64,000 nt of DNA, taken from the NCBI GenBank assembly GCA_022414725.1, contig CM039464.1, positions 49,288,499 to 49,352,498 of the forward strand, read 5' to 3'. The notes beneath the pieces were generated by a model. That model was not told the DNA's origin, did not search any database, and saw nothing but the letters and a program-made list of their open reading frames with translations. Positions 1 to 10,035 of this stretch are shown in pieces; position 1 is the first letter of the stretch, and every line of letters starts with the position of its first letter. A program made the position numbers and the translations under genes. This DNA comes from Microglena sp. YARC. Taxonomy: Eukaryota > Chlorophyta > Chlorophyceae > Chlamydomonadales > Chlamydomonadaceae.

Positions 1-330
1 ATTGTTTCAATGATGCAGTGATAATGTCACAAAAAACTGATGGAGACACTAGATACTCCATACCTGTTGAAGGAGCTGCTGCTGTTGAGCACCTCCCTCA
101 GGCGTCCCGTGTTGGTCAGGTTTCTGTTTATTTTGTATCAGTATATTTTACCGATTTATTGTTTCGATGATGAAGTGATGATGTCCCAAAAACTGATGGA
201 GACACTAGAGACTCCGTACCTGTTGAAGGAGCTGCTGCTGTTGAGCACCTCCCTCAGGCGTCCTGTGTTGGTCAGGTTTCCGTTTATTTTGTATTAGTTT
301 ATTTGACCGATTTATTGTTTCGATGATGAA
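1..330 (-). repeat. donor-side exon-edge tandem duplication of purF exon 3
   Basis: Two partial units with a period of about 156 bp precede the real exon end. Each carries about 60 nt of exon 3 ([12 protein letters not shown]), the GTAYGG donor and about 95 nt of intron. Copies have SSSSFN where the real exon has SSSSFFN, so they differ by one codon. Confidence 0.8.
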
Positions 331-376
331 GTGATAATGTCACAAAAAACTGATGGAGACACTAGAGACTCCGTAC

Positions 377-551
377 CTGTTGAAGAAGGAGCTGCTGCTG
401 TTGAGCACCTCCCTCAGGCGATCCGTGTTGGTCAGGTTCCCGTTATGGATGAGGTACATGCCGAGGGGAGAGTTGACGAAGAAGGGCTGGGCTTCAGAGG
501 CGGAGAGAGAGCCAGCAGTGGGGTATCGCACATGACCCATTCCGCTGCTTC
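377..551 (-). CDS. purF: purF exon 3: glutaminase core
   Basis: The acceptor CCCCAG precedes codons for [14 protein letters not shown]. The exon continues through [10 protein letters not shown] and [13 protein letters not shown] to SSSFFN and a donor GTACGG. Its phase fits exon 2. Two partial copies of its 3' end lie downstream at 1-330, and a decayed copy of its 5' end lies upstream near 1500-1560. Confidence 0.85.
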
Positions 552-2746
552 CTGGGGTGGGGTGGGCGAGGTGGGTAGGTGGGTGAGGTGGGTGAGGTGG
601 TTGGGTAGGAACGTGGGTGGGTGGTGGGTAGGTACATGGGTATGTAGGTGGGTGGGTAGGTGGGTGGGGTGTAGGGTTTGACGGAGCGGGCCACATTCTG
701 GCGGGCTGCTCACACCAGACTTTCAAGGGGCTCTATATCAACAGACATGACGCCGCAGTGGACTCATCCACAAGGCCATCTGCACTGGCGACCTGGGCTC
801 ACGCAGAATGATTATGGATGCTGGCAAGGAAGAGGACCTCCCCAGGGGGGTCCTAGGCAAACGCCTCCCTGACTGGCTACGCCCTTCCTCTATTACAGAA
901 GAGGCCTGGAGGAGAATGAGACCTGACCTTACCATCCTACCTGACATAGACTCTCCTACCGTCCTAAGAGATAAAGAAATTTGGCTCCTTGAGCTTGGCT
1001 ATTGCTCTGATACCAACCATGCTACCAAGTTTATCACTAAACATGCCCAGCATGCTAGACTAGTGGATGGCCTCCAATTGGCTGGATATCTTGTTCACTA
1101 CGTAGTTATCACAATTGGAACAACGGGTACTATCCCAACCTCCTTTTTGACTTCTATGGCTACACTTGGACTTAACAGATTGTGTGCCCTTCGACTGGCA
1201 GACACAGTCCACTCTCACTCTATTTCTAGCTTTCAAAGTATTTTACAGTGCAGACGCTTTATGGAGACCCAACAGGGCTCAATACCAGGGGATTAGTAAT
1301 TTCCCTGGTTCTCCTTGTTAAAGTTTGCCCACCAGGGGCTTATTCAGACTCCCTGACAAGGAGACTCTTTTAAGGTGACTACTGCTAGCTCCGGCTTACG
1401 CAGTCGTGTCCTTAACTTCACGTCCTGAGAGTGGCGCATTACTCGGATGTAACAATTTCAATTTCAATTTCAATGGGGTGTAGGGTGAGAGGAGGATCCA
1501 GCATTAGGGTATTGCACACATGGCCCATTCCGCTACTTCCTGGGGTGAGGTGGGCGAGGTGGGTAGGTGGGCAGGTGGGTGAGTACGTAGGTGGGTGGGA
1601 TGGGTGGTGTGTAGGTAACCCCAAACCCAGAAGCCGAGAAGCCAAACCTACCGCTAAGCTTAGCCATGACCCCCTCATCACCCAAGACATCCTCCACCAG
1701 TCTATTTGAACCCTAAACCCCAACCCCTAACCCTACCATTCAACTTAGCCATGACCCCCTCATCACCCAAGACGTCCTTCACCACTCCATTACAACCCTA
1801 ACCCCTAATTCCTACCGTTCAACTTAGCCATGACAGCCTCATCACCGAAGACGTCCTTCACGAGTCCATTCTCCTTGTACTCCTTGAATTTGTTCCAGTC
1901 TGTGGTGACCATGCCAGCAGAGTCCTGGCCCCTATGCTGCAACATGTTCAACCCCTCGTAGAGCTCAACGTTGGCTGGCCCATCATGCTTGTAGATGCCG
2001 ATAATGCCGCACATCTGGGGGGGGGTCCTGAGGGGTAAAAGGTAGGCGGAGGATTGTGTGTGTTTGTGTTGTGTGTGTACTGAGGGAGAGGGAGGGAGGG
2101 GTGGGGGGGGGGTGGGGGGGTGGGGGTAGGCCATCATGCAGGCAGATGCCGATGATAGCGCACATCTGGGGGGGGGGGGGGGGGGGGGGTCCTGAGGGGT
2201 AAAGGTAGGCGGAGGATTGTGTGTGTTTGTGTGTGTGTGTACTGAGGGAGAGGGAGGGAGGGGTCGGGGGGGGGGGTGGGGGGGTTGGGGGGTAGGCCCA
2301 TCATGCAGGCAGATGCCGATGATAGCGCACATCTGGGGGGGGGGGGGGGTCCTGAGGGGTAAAAGGTAGGCGGAGGATTGTGTGTGTGTGTGTGTGTGTG
2401 TACTGAGGGAGAGGGAGGGAGGGGTGGGGGGGGGGGGTGGGGGGGTGGGGGTAGGCCCATCATGCAGGCAGATGCCGATGATAGCGCACATCTGGGGGGG
2501 GGGGGGGGGGGTCCTGAGGGGTAAAAGGTAGGCGGAGGATTGTGTGTGTGTGTGGTGTGTGTGTGTACTGAGGGGGAGGGAGGGAGGGGTGGGGGTGGTG
2601 GGGGTGGGGGGTAGGCCCATCATGCAGGCAGATGCCGATGATAGCGCACATCTGGGGGGGGGGGGGGGGGTCCTGAGGGGTAAAAGGTAGGCGGGGGATT
2701 GTGTGTGTTTGTGTGTATGTGTTGAGGGGGAGGGAGGGGGGAGAAG

Positions 2747-2787
<41 letters not shown>

Positions 2788-4497
2788 TCATGCTTGTAGA
2801 TGCCGATGATGATGCCGCACATCTGGGGGGTGGTCCTGTGGAAGGGAGGGTAACGGGTAGGCAAGGGATTGTTTGTGTTAGTGTGTGTGTGAATGTGTGT
2901 GTGTGTGTGTGTGAGGGGGGGGGGGGGGGGGGGGGGGGGGAGGTACATCATGCTTGTAGATGCCAATGATGATGCCGCACATCTGGGGTGGTGGTCCTGA
3001 GGGGTAAAGGGTAGGAGGAGGATTGTGTGTGTGTTTGAGAGTGTGTTGGGGGGGGGAGGGAATGGGGGTGGGTCCATCATGCTTGTAAATGCCGATTGAT
3101 GCCGCACATCTGGGGGGGGGGGGTTCTGAGGGGTAAAGGGTATGCGGGGGATTGTGTGTGTGCGTGTGTGTGTGTGTTGAGGGGGAGGGAGGGAGGGGAA
3201 GGGAGGTGGGGGGGGGGGGTGAGGGGGGGGGGGGGGGGCATCATGCTTGTAGATGTTGATGATGCCGCACATCTGGGGGGGGGGGGGGGGGGGGGGGCTG
3301 AGGGGTAAAGGGTAGGCGGGAGATTATTTGTGTTTGTGTGTGTCTTGAGGGGGAGGGGGGGGAGGGGGGGGGGCAGGCTCATCATGTTTGTAGATGCCGA
3401 TGATACGAAACATCTTGGTAACGGTCCTGGGGAGGGGAGGTGCAAGGGCAAACTGTATACGATGCTAGACAAATTGGTTTGATCCCTTCTATAGCTAAAT
3501 GTTGGCTGGCACATCATGCTGGTAGATGCCAATGAAAGCGCACCAGGAGCGTGAGGCATAGGAGCGTGAAGACGACCCGTGAACCAACGTTGCGCTAAGT
3601 GCTGATGCGGAACCCGCATCTGGTGGAACTGCTGGACCAATTCAAGGGAGAATTCACCAAATGCTGGCATAAGCCCCTGAGTTCGTCCAGCTCTGACAGC
3701 CTACCAGTGCAAGGTCTGTGCTAAAAATGCAGGGGACTGGCATGCCAGTGTCTTTACATGGGGTGTAAATATGAGCTGCTAACTCAGGGATTATGTTTAA
3801 AACAGAGTGGTAACTACGTGTGTGTTTGTGGCCCAATGTCATCAAGTTCGTTAAGATGTGTCCAACTGCTGTACAGGGCTAGTCACGTTACGTTCGCGAC
3901 TCCCATGAGTTCGTAGGACCCATGGCCCATGTCGGCGAAAACGTGTTTCTCTGACTCATGGTCACCAACCCTCCGGCGCCCAAGCGCCAACATGCAGCAG
4001 CAATAAATCGCGTGCGCCGCAAACATGCTTGATTCAAGGGGGCGCGAGGGAATATCCGGGACGGGAGTTGCACAGGGAAACACGCCAGAAGAATCGGAGG
4101 TATCCCGGCGTGGTGGTGGTTAGAGCATCGTAGCACAGGGGGAATCATGTGCTTTAGCCTGGGGATATGTGCTGGTATGAATACACCATGCATGTTTGCC
4201 TCTCCCCACCCACCTGTCTACCCCCCTACCCACATCCTACAACCCACCACCCACCCACACCAACCTCTTGTGGAAGCCCTGCCCGGCAGGCTGGACGCGT
4301 GCTCCCTTGGCGACATTCAGCTTCAGTCCGGCGGAGTTCATGAACGTGCTGTTGTTGCTTGGGATGGTGGCGCGCATGAGGGCGGGGTTAGATGCCACAG
4401 CGTGTGTGCGCACGGAGGTGGTGGTGCGCATGGAAGCGTGCACCGAGACCTGTCGACGGCCTGCAACCTGCACATGGGCCTTGTTCCCAACGATCAT
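377..4497 (-). CDS. purF: amidophosphoribosyltransferase (PurF/ADE4-like), 5' exons; gene runs off left end
   Basis: First enzyme of de novo purine synthesis; it transfers glutamine amide nitrogen to PRPP and is plastid-located in plants. Proposed exons (minus strand): 4497-4261 (transit peptide), 2014-1816, 551-377; the rest lies left of position 1. Exon 2 starts with [12 protein letters not shown], carrying the N-terminal nucleophile Cys of the class-II glutaminase, then [11 protein letters not shown]. Exon 3 reads [23 protein letters not shown] and [13 protein letters not shown], closest in my memory to yeast ADE4 and bacterial PurF. Phases agree at both junctions (0, then 1/2). The first intron (2014-4261) is filled with copies of the exon 2 start; the second holds a LINE insertion. 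Family assignment is strong; exon 1 is inferred from phase and composition. The PRPP-binding half is not in the window, so integrity is unknown. Confidence 0.85.
678..1474 (+). mobile_element. 5'-truncated non-LTR retrotransposon (LINE) with 12-bp target-site duplication
   Basis: Flanked by a perfect direct repeat GGGGTGTAGGGT at 666-677 and 1475-1486. The body encodes, with an ATG from 808 but open before it, the C-terminal domain common at the end of algal LINE ORF2: [44 protein letters not shown] and [10 protein letters not shown]. It ends with a (CAATTT)n tail at 1452-1473. It sits in the second purF intron in the opposite orientation. The RT domain is missing, so the copy is dead on arrival. 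Confidence 0.85.
808..1296 (+). pseudogene. LINE ORF2 C-terminal fragment
   Basis: This 162-codon open stretch is the 3' end of a LINE ORF2. An upstream in-frame portion contains HILAGCSH and [11 protein letters not shown]. The domain is downstream of the reverse transcriptase in full elements; its function is not established. It lacks RT and endonuclease and is a truncated remnant. Confidence 0.75.
1490..1620 (-). repeat. decayed copy of purF exon 3 start plus GGTGGGTAGG intron repeat
   Basis: The minus strand reads GSSGMGHV, like exon 3, but then diverges. It shares the G-rich (GGTGGGTA) intron stretch of 550-665. It lies upstream of the real exon, consistent with acceptor-side duplication, and was later separated from it by the LINE. 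Confidence 0.6.
1650..1800 (-). repeat. two donor-side copies of purF exon 2 end
   Basis: Two degenerate copies (about 1655-1712 and 1735-1795) of the last 50-60 nt of exon 2 lie directly downstream of its donor. They share TTCAACTTAGCCATGA on the plus strand. They are separated by telomere-like CCCTAAACC/CCCTAACCC stretches. Confidence 0.7.
1816..2014 (-). CDS. purF: purF exon 2: glutaminase N-terminus with nucleophile Cys
   Basis: The acceptor is a C-run followed by AG, directly abutting ATGTGCGGC, so the exon begins exactly at the ancestral Met-Cys. It encodes [23 protein letters not shown] and [12 protein letters not shown] and ends at a GTAGGA donor in phase 1. Both edges of this exon are copied into the adjoining introns. 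Confidence 0.85.
2015..3550 (-). repeat. acceptor-side array: about ten copies of the purF exon 2 start
   Basis: Units of about 125-170 bp. Each carries a long C-tract (G-run on plus), an AG acceptor, an ATGTGCG(G/C) start and about 30-45 nt of exon 2, then a (TG)n and purine-rich spacer. Copies centre near 2161, 2328, 2487, 2647, 2818, 2978, 3105, 3268, 3410 and 3540. The nearest ones read [12 protein letters not shown], more distal ones MCGII.IYKHDA. The most distal copy retains the longest exon piece. Confidence 0.9.
3551..4260. other. no gene recognised; purF intron 1 remainder
   Basis: About 700 bp of unique sequence between the exon-edge array and the putative transit-peptide exon. Short open frames occur on the minus strand but lack family likeness or convincing splice sites. 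Confidence 0.4.
4261..4497 (-). CDS. purF: putative exon 1 of purF: plastid transit peptide
   Basis: Starting at the ATG at 4497 the product begins [19 protein letters not shown] and is rich in Ser, Thr, Arg and Ala with no acidic residues, typical of a chloroplast transit peptide. A donor GTGTGG at 4260 ends the exon in phase 0, which joins cleanly to the phase-0 exon starting at 2014. An upstream in-frame ATG at 4560 is an alternative start. Assignment to purF rests on orientation, phase and position only. Confidence 0.45.
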
Positions 4498-4882
4498 GAT
4501 GCTAGTATTGAAGTAGATGGGGTGTGGGGAGTATGAAGAGCGACTTTGTGGAGGCTTCACGTGCCAATTGACGAATTTAGCTTCGTCGTGGTTGGACGTG
4601 GTTTTCGCTGTGAAAGTGAGCCCTAACTATCAGGTGGACGTCGGCAGTGTGGCGCCTCAGTCGAGCAGAGTATCCCTCCCCATCCCCTCGTGATTCCTGA
4701 TCCCTAGCCAGTCCTAAACTTATTGCTCGCAGCTACTACGAACCCTCTATCTTGCATGCTGATTGAATTTTGAAGTCGAGGCATTGAAGGACCAGCTCTT
4801 TCGGAGCCATTTCGCAAGGGAGAAGCTGTTCGAGGACGTCCTAGGCACGCCTTTTCCTTTCCGAAGACATTAATTAGTGGCG
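4498..4882. promoter_or_regulatory. probable bidirectional promoter region between purF and uS7 genes
   Basis: The purF start (minus, 4497) and the uS7 start (plus, 4883) face away from each other across about 385 bp without repeats, unlike the surrounding DNA. No TATA box or other motif can be assigned. Inferred from gene geometry only. Confidence 0.35.
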
Positions 4883-5527
4883 ATGCAGGTTTCAGCCCTA
4901 AGATGCGCCATGGGTAAGTCCACACCCCTGGGGTGGTTGTCGATGTCATCATGTGTGCGATGCGCTCTAACCTTTCCTCCTCGCTCTCCAGGGGTAACAG
5001 ATCGGATGTGTAGAGTGGCCTCCCATTATGCGAGCTCGTCCTCCCTCCTCACCGCATCAAGCTCCCTTGGCCCCAGCAACACTCCCCCATGGACCTCCTC
5101 ACACTCAACCACCCGAGACCTGACCTCTGGCCCTCAGACCCCTACCGACGCTTCAGGAGCCCCCCAACAGCCCCAAACCACGTCTGGGAAGGCATTAAAC
5201 AATTTAGAGGGTTTGAAGATCAAGTTGGAAGATTTGGACTGGCTGGACTCTTCTGTGGGGGGGGCTTCATCTATGGGTAAAGGCGGTAGACGCATCAAAG
5301 TCCAGTCACAAATTATGCTGAATGTGCCACAGAAAGGAGCTGCTACTGTTTTCAACAAGCTCATCGGGAGCTTCTTGAAGAAGGGGAAGAAGAGCGTGGC
5401 AAAGAATTTGGTGCTTGACGCCATGAAGGTGATGCAAAGAGAGCTGGGATTGGCAGCTGGCGCCAGTGCCAAATCCACCGACCAGAAGGCAGACAAGGGA
5501 GCTGCAAAAAGTGCAGCTAAAAAAAAA
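4883..5527 (+). CDS. organellar ribosomal protein uS7 (RPS7), N-terminal exons
   Basis: Small-subunit ribosomal protein that nucleates the 16S 3' domain and lines the mRNA exit region. Exon 1 is 4883-4913 (MQVSALRCAMG). An intron at 4914-4991 has GTAAGT donor and CTCTCCAG acceptor; being 78 nt and stop-free, its retention would keep frame. Exon 2 runs from 4992 to about 5527. After a Ser/Thr/Arg-rich leader lacking acidic residues (targeting peptide) comes LNVPQKGAATVFNKLIGSFL followed by KKGKKSVAKNLVLDAMKVMQ, matching the uS7 N-terminal helices (bacterial GKKS motif). The tail is Lys/Ala-rich. The conserved middle and C-terminus of uS7 are not recognised downstream, so later exons are distant or lost. 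Mitochondrial rather than plastid location is a guess. Confidence 0.7.
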
Positions 5528-5699
5528 GTGCATCCAAGAAGGCATGAGCTGCCTTTTGGGATTTGCTTCATTGGGTGGCTACGTGTAGCAGCTTCCAGCC
5601 AGCTCCATTAGCCAGCCACTGGGTCAAGCCCAAGGCTTTCAGCTGCATTGGATTGCCTGTCTTGTCAGCTTTCAGACGCACTAGCTAACTTTGCTTTGT

Positions 5700-5860
5700 C
5701 CAAAGGACAGGGGGAAGGAACTGCTTAGAAGCTGCTAGCCCCCAAAAGAAACAGTGTCACAGAAAGGAGCTGCGCAGAAGCTGCTAGCCCCCAAAAGAAA
5801 CAGTGCCACAGAAAGGAGCTGCGCAGAAGCTGCTAGCCCCCAAAAGAAACAGTGCCACAT
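5700..5860 (+). repeat. short tandem copies beside the uS7 exon
   Basis: Three tandem units of about 45 bp. Two contain CACAGAAAGGAGCTGC, also present inside uS7 exon 2 near 5330, joined to a CAGAAGCTGCTAG motif. A weak case of exon-derived sequence copied downstream. Confidence 0.5.
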
Positions 5861-6320
5861 GCGAAGAAAATAATGATCGTAGCCTGGAGCATGCTAACAG
5901 GTTGGGAGTGCATGCTCATAGTCAAGGATTGGATTGGATTGTTACATAGTTTTTCAGGCAACTCTGGGTTGCTCACCATGTTCCCATTCCAAGTCCTCCC
6001 GTGTGAAACCCACGGAAAGCAGGGAGCATACTGAGTGGATGGTCATGGTCAAGTCGGATGAGTTAACAGCGGTCACATAGACATAGGCATGTCGCCCTGA
6101 TACTGGGCCGGGCGACAGATTTTCTGCCTGGCAGCTTCTAGGCAGCTCCCTGAGCCAGCCACTGGGGTAAGCCCCAATATTTCAACAGTACTGAAAAGAT
6201 GATTATGTCAGCTTCCAGGTGTGCTACATTGCAATAGATTTGGCTGGGTAGCAAGCCAGGGCTGCCTAGAAGCTGCTGCTGATAGCTAAAAATTGGTTCT
6301 TGAGTAATAGGTTTTAAAGA
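5861..6320. other. no gene seen
   Basis: Contains short recurring motifs such as CAGCTTCTAGGCAGCT, found also near 24790 and 49080-49580, but no supported coding sequence. Confidence 0.4.
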
Positions 6321-6334
6321 AAGCTTTTAAGGTA

Positions 6335-6660
6335 GTGCCTAAAACAAAAGGCATTAAAGGCATTCGCTTCAAGCCAAAAGGCATAAAAAGCATTCACTTC
6401 CAGCCAAAAAGCATTACAGGCATTCGCTTGAAGCCAGAAGGCATTAAAGGCATTCACTTCAAGCCAAAAAGCATTACAGGCATTCGCTTGAAGCCAGAAG
6501 GCATTAAAGGCATTCACTTCAAGCCAAAAAGCATTACAGGCATTCGCTTGAAGCCAGATGGCATTAAAGACATTCACTTCAAGCCATAAGGCATTATAAG
6601 GTTTTTTCTTCAGGCCAAAAGGCATTACAGGCATTCGTTTGAAGCCAAAAGGCAGGAGCG
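6335..6660. repeat. 60-bp minisatellite
   Basis: About five copies of a 60-bp unit built of two related halves (GGCATTCRCTTSAAGCC). It is open in both directions over 85-120 codons only because the period is a multiple of three. Confidence 0.8.
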
Positions 6661-6734
6661 CTTGCAGAAAGGGCAGCACTATGTTTAACGCTTTCAGGCT
6701 GCTCAGCTTCTGCAGGTGGAGTAGGCATGGGCAG

Positions 6735-7090
6735 TTTAAACACTACTGCACCTCACTCCTGAGAACAGACTAGGTGCAAGCACTGTACGCGCCACTGTGC
6801 TGCTGCTCAATGAGTAGGAACTATAATGTAAACACAGGGCTGCAGACAGTTTAAACACTACTGCACCTCACTCCTAAGAACAGAATAGGTGCAAGCACTG
6901 TACACGCCACTGTGCTGCTGCACAATGAGTAGGAAGCAGAATGTGATGACAGGGCTGCAGATAGTTTAAACACTACTACACCTCGCTGTTGAGAACTGAA
7001 TGTAATGGCAGGGCTGCAGACAGTTTATACACTACTACACCTCACTGTTGAGAACTGAATGTAATCACAGGTCTGCAGACAGTTGAAGGA
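6735..7090. repeat. tandem repeat, about 118-bp units decaying to shorter ones
   Basis: Four units beginning CAGTTTAAACACTACT and ending GGGCTGCAGA. The last two have an internal deletion. Confidence 0.75.
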
Positions 7091-7173
7091 CATGCCTTGT
7101 GGTTTTGATTATCTCGTCTTGTACTTTTTAATCCAGTACTTGTACTTGTCCACCCAGCCCATCTTGGAAAGGA

Positions 7174-7338
7174 CCGGCATATCATATGATGTTGACCAAA
7201 TGCGAGTATGATGTCATGCATATCACTCATATGGTATCATACACATTGCATCATATGATATTGTATATAAATGGTAACTTTAGCCTAGTCAGACTGACGG
7301 GATCATATTATGACATGATATCATATTGCCGTTCCCTA
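7174..7338. mobile_element. MITE-like palindromic element, copy 1
   Basis: AT-rich element full of ATCATATGAT half-palindromes and ending GCCGTTCCCTA. It shares an internal GGTAACTTTAGCCTAG segment with copies at 26345, 47592 and 62325. It is non-coding. Confidence 0.6.
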
Positions 7339-8450
7339 CATCCTAGTAGTCTAGAACCATCTTGTTTATTCAAGCTTGGGCAAGTCCATTCGGCTACACC
7401 CTGGACTGCAAGGTACCTACATGGTCTATCAGCCTTTCGGCTGCTCACCCACAGCGATTTTTGTCTCCGTTTTGAAATTGAACTTGGCTACATAGCTTCA
7501 GCCAGCAATTTGGCTGCTCGCCATCTTCGGCAGTAAAAACATTATTACGGTACCAGGAAAATGTAAACGCAAACAAATCACTTTATTTTTCCATTTTGTC
7601 CTTTCGGCTGCTCACTCAAAGCGACTTGTGTCATTTGCCACTTTGTCTCCATTGGTACCACCAGTTAAGGGCCTGCCTTGTTTTGTGTTTGGAAAGGACT
7701 TCCGCCCCTGGAAGCAGGACCCCTTAGTCCCGTACTCAAACCTAAGCCCACCGAAGACTCAGAAACCTGTTGGAACTTGGAACTGGGTTGTTCAAGGGTT
7801 CTTCAACATCTACGGTGTGAGACGTAACTGTTCTCAAAATATGCGTTTCTTGATCGAAAACTACGTTTACAGCGTAATAGACTCTCCAAAATCGGCGTTT
7901 GAGATGCAAACGTAAAGTTGTGAACAAACCTGGTTGGTAATATTGGTACTAGTAGTACGGAGCCTATCTTATGGAGCTTGGAATACTTGCAAAGTGGGTG
8001 CAATCAGGGTACTTCAAATGGCCAAATTGGCCAGCGCATTAACGCACTTGAAAACAAAAAAACTGCGCTTTGTAGTGCAAAAAGCGCAAAAATTGCTTGC
8101 TGCGCCCAAAGGGGGTTGCAAAAAACTGCGCTTAAAGCGCAGAGGGGGTCAAAACGTCAGCACTCAAAAGCGCAAAAGCGCGCGCTTTGAATTACCCTGG
8201 GTGCAATGTATTTTATTTGTACCTTTATTGAAAGGAATTTCACCCCAGGAAGTGGGATTGTACACAAAACAGCGTCCTAGTTCAATGTAGTTGGGGGTGC
8301 AGTTGTGTTGTCGGCTGCAGCTTTTATTTGAAATGGTGTTTACAAGTGGTTGAATACTTGAATGGGCACATTTGCTGTGAACTAAATCGTCTAGTGCTTG
8401 TTATTGGACCCTCCGGATAGTATATAATATTTCGGTGCTTTGATGTCGGG
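7339..8450. other. no supported gene; repeat fragments
   Basis: Holds fragments of dispersed repeats (CAGCCAGCAATTTGGCTGCT also at 63224) and a stretch near 8050-8180 built of AAAAGCGC/AAAACTGCGC words. Short open frames lack family likeness. Confidence 0.4.
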
Positions 8451-8579
8451 GCGAGTCCCTGACTCCCTGTAGCCTAATTAGCTACCTCCTGGACTGTATA
8501 CATACCGGTACTGCTGTACATACCGTTTACCGTTGGCCCTGGACTACCATCTTACCAACCAGGGTACTTCAGGAGGACC

Positions 8580-9150
8580 CTCAGCTCTGCTGCCTGAGAC
8601 GCAACCAATTGTATAGTGTGCGTCCTGCGACGCGATGGACCCTTCCTTCTGGTCAAAAGACCCTACCCACGTTGCGGCCTGCGATGGAGGACGAAGCGTC
8701 CTGAACAACCCTGCTACCTACCCTAGCCCCCTCTGGTCATGAGTGCTCAACTGCTCACGTGATTGATTTCTGAAACTCCATTGCGAAATACTGTGATAGT
8801 AACCCTGAAGGTGAGGGGTGTTGCCCTTGCTAACCTCAATATGGCTAGGGACACAACGACTGTTACAGCAAGGATGTGTCTCATGCCCTTGAACCCTTTG
8901 CGATGATAAACTCCTTCTAAGATTCCCAGGATAAATACCTGGCAACCAATTCACGTGGAGGTGTGGGACCTTCGAAACTTCAACCAGGCAGACCATGCCA
9001 TGCTGACTAGCCCAACTCAACCGTAGCCGAAGCTTATTGTGCGGGCCCTCGGTGACTTTAGCTAGCTCCGGCTTACGCTGTGGCGACCAGAACATCACGT
9101 CCTGAGAGCAACTGTATTACACGAATGTAACGATCTCAATTTCGTGCAGG
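8580..9150 (+). mobile_element. degenerate LINE 3' end, same family as 678-1474
   Basis: The last 100 bp repeat the LINE 3' end: GCTAGCTCCGGCTTACGC, CATCACGTCCTGAGAG and GAATGTAACGATCTCAATTTC. Upstream coding is unrecognisable. Confidence 0.55.
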
Positions 9151-9379
9151 CACGATGTCTTAAATACTTATAAACATCCGCACAGTCTCAGTGGTTAGGG
9201 TGAGAGCACAGGAGGCCGGCATTGGAGAGGAAATTTTGAGAGAGAATATTGTTACATACTCCAGCATACTCAGCAAAAATAAATGCCGAGACTGAACAGC
9301 GCTGGGGCAGCTGTATACCAGAGGGCTTACCCACCAAACATAGGCATGGGCTGAATCACATTCTTCTCTAACATGTTGT

Positions 9380-9575
9380 GATTACATCCCGTTTCGATGA
9401 ATGGTTGAACATTCATCCCGACAGCGCAGGTGCGGGTTTCGAATCCCTTAGGGTGAGCCTGAGCGCTCGCGGTCGCCGACAACCGCCATGGTAGCTACGT
9501 CCAGGTCAGGTGGCAGCCCATACTCAGAACGACAGGCTCCCTCTCACCCCCCCACCAGATAGGCTCATTACATTC
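9380..9575 (+). mobile_element. diverged tRNA-type SINE copy
   Basis: Contains a B-box-like GGGTTTCGAATCCC, then GGTCGCCGACAACCGCCATG and GTAGCTACGTCCAG, matching the body of the SINE at 58805-59016. The A box is poorly preserved. Confidence 0.45.
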
Positions 9576-9722
9576 TTGATGGTGATGCAACCCTGCGGCG
9601 CAGGCAGGCAGTGTTTTATATTTCAGATTTCTGTAGGCCAGGTTGAGTAGCTAGTGAGGTTCTCTAGTCTGATTTCGGGATTGTTCGGAAGCCATCGCAT
9701 GGCGGAGCCCGGGTGTGTGTGA

Positions 9723-9758
9723 GTGGGTGAGGTTGGGGGGGGGGGGGGGGGGGGGGCA
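9723..9758. repeat. poly-G tract
   Basis: Long uninterrupted G run after a GTGAGTGGGTGAGGTT stretch, followed by repeated AGGAAGGCATGCATG motifs to 9912. Confidence 0.8.
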
Positions 9759-9924
9759 TGTGTCGCCATGCAACAACAAAAGAACAAAAACTGGCAGCGC
9801 AGGCAAAGCAGGAAGGCAAGCATGTGTGCATGTGGCAATCCTGTCGCGCAGGTGACGCAGGAAGGCATGCATGTTGGTGATGCAATCCTGCAGCGCAGGA
9901 AGGCATGCATGTATATTGTCACAA

Positions 9925-10035
9925 TCCAGGGTAGCCATATAGGATTAAGGGACCTGCCCAATCATGATATCAGGAGTGGACCCTTTCGTTTTTCCGACAG
10001 GGGCCGAGTTCAAGCTACTGTGATAATTAAGTCTT
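9925..10035 (-). repeat. dispersed repeat family A, reverse copy
   Basis: Recognised by GGGACCTGCCCAATCATGAT and TCCAGGGTAGCCATATAGG, the reverse of the GTTGGGCAAGTCCCTTTAGC / CCTGGACTGTAACATAC core found throughout the window. Confidence 0.6.

Noticed and set aside
1705..1740. Telomere
   Set aside because: Only a few degenerate CCCTAAAC/CCCTAAC words between exon-edge copies; interstitial.
1805..3670. Long Pro/His/Thr-rich minus-strand frames over the purF array
   Set aside because: They run through poly-C and CACACA spacers and repeat the MCGIIGIY start; only the 1816-2014 part is a real exon.
8718..9098. 126-codon minus-strand frame
   Set aside because: Lies antisense to a degenerate LINE 3' end; no family likeness.
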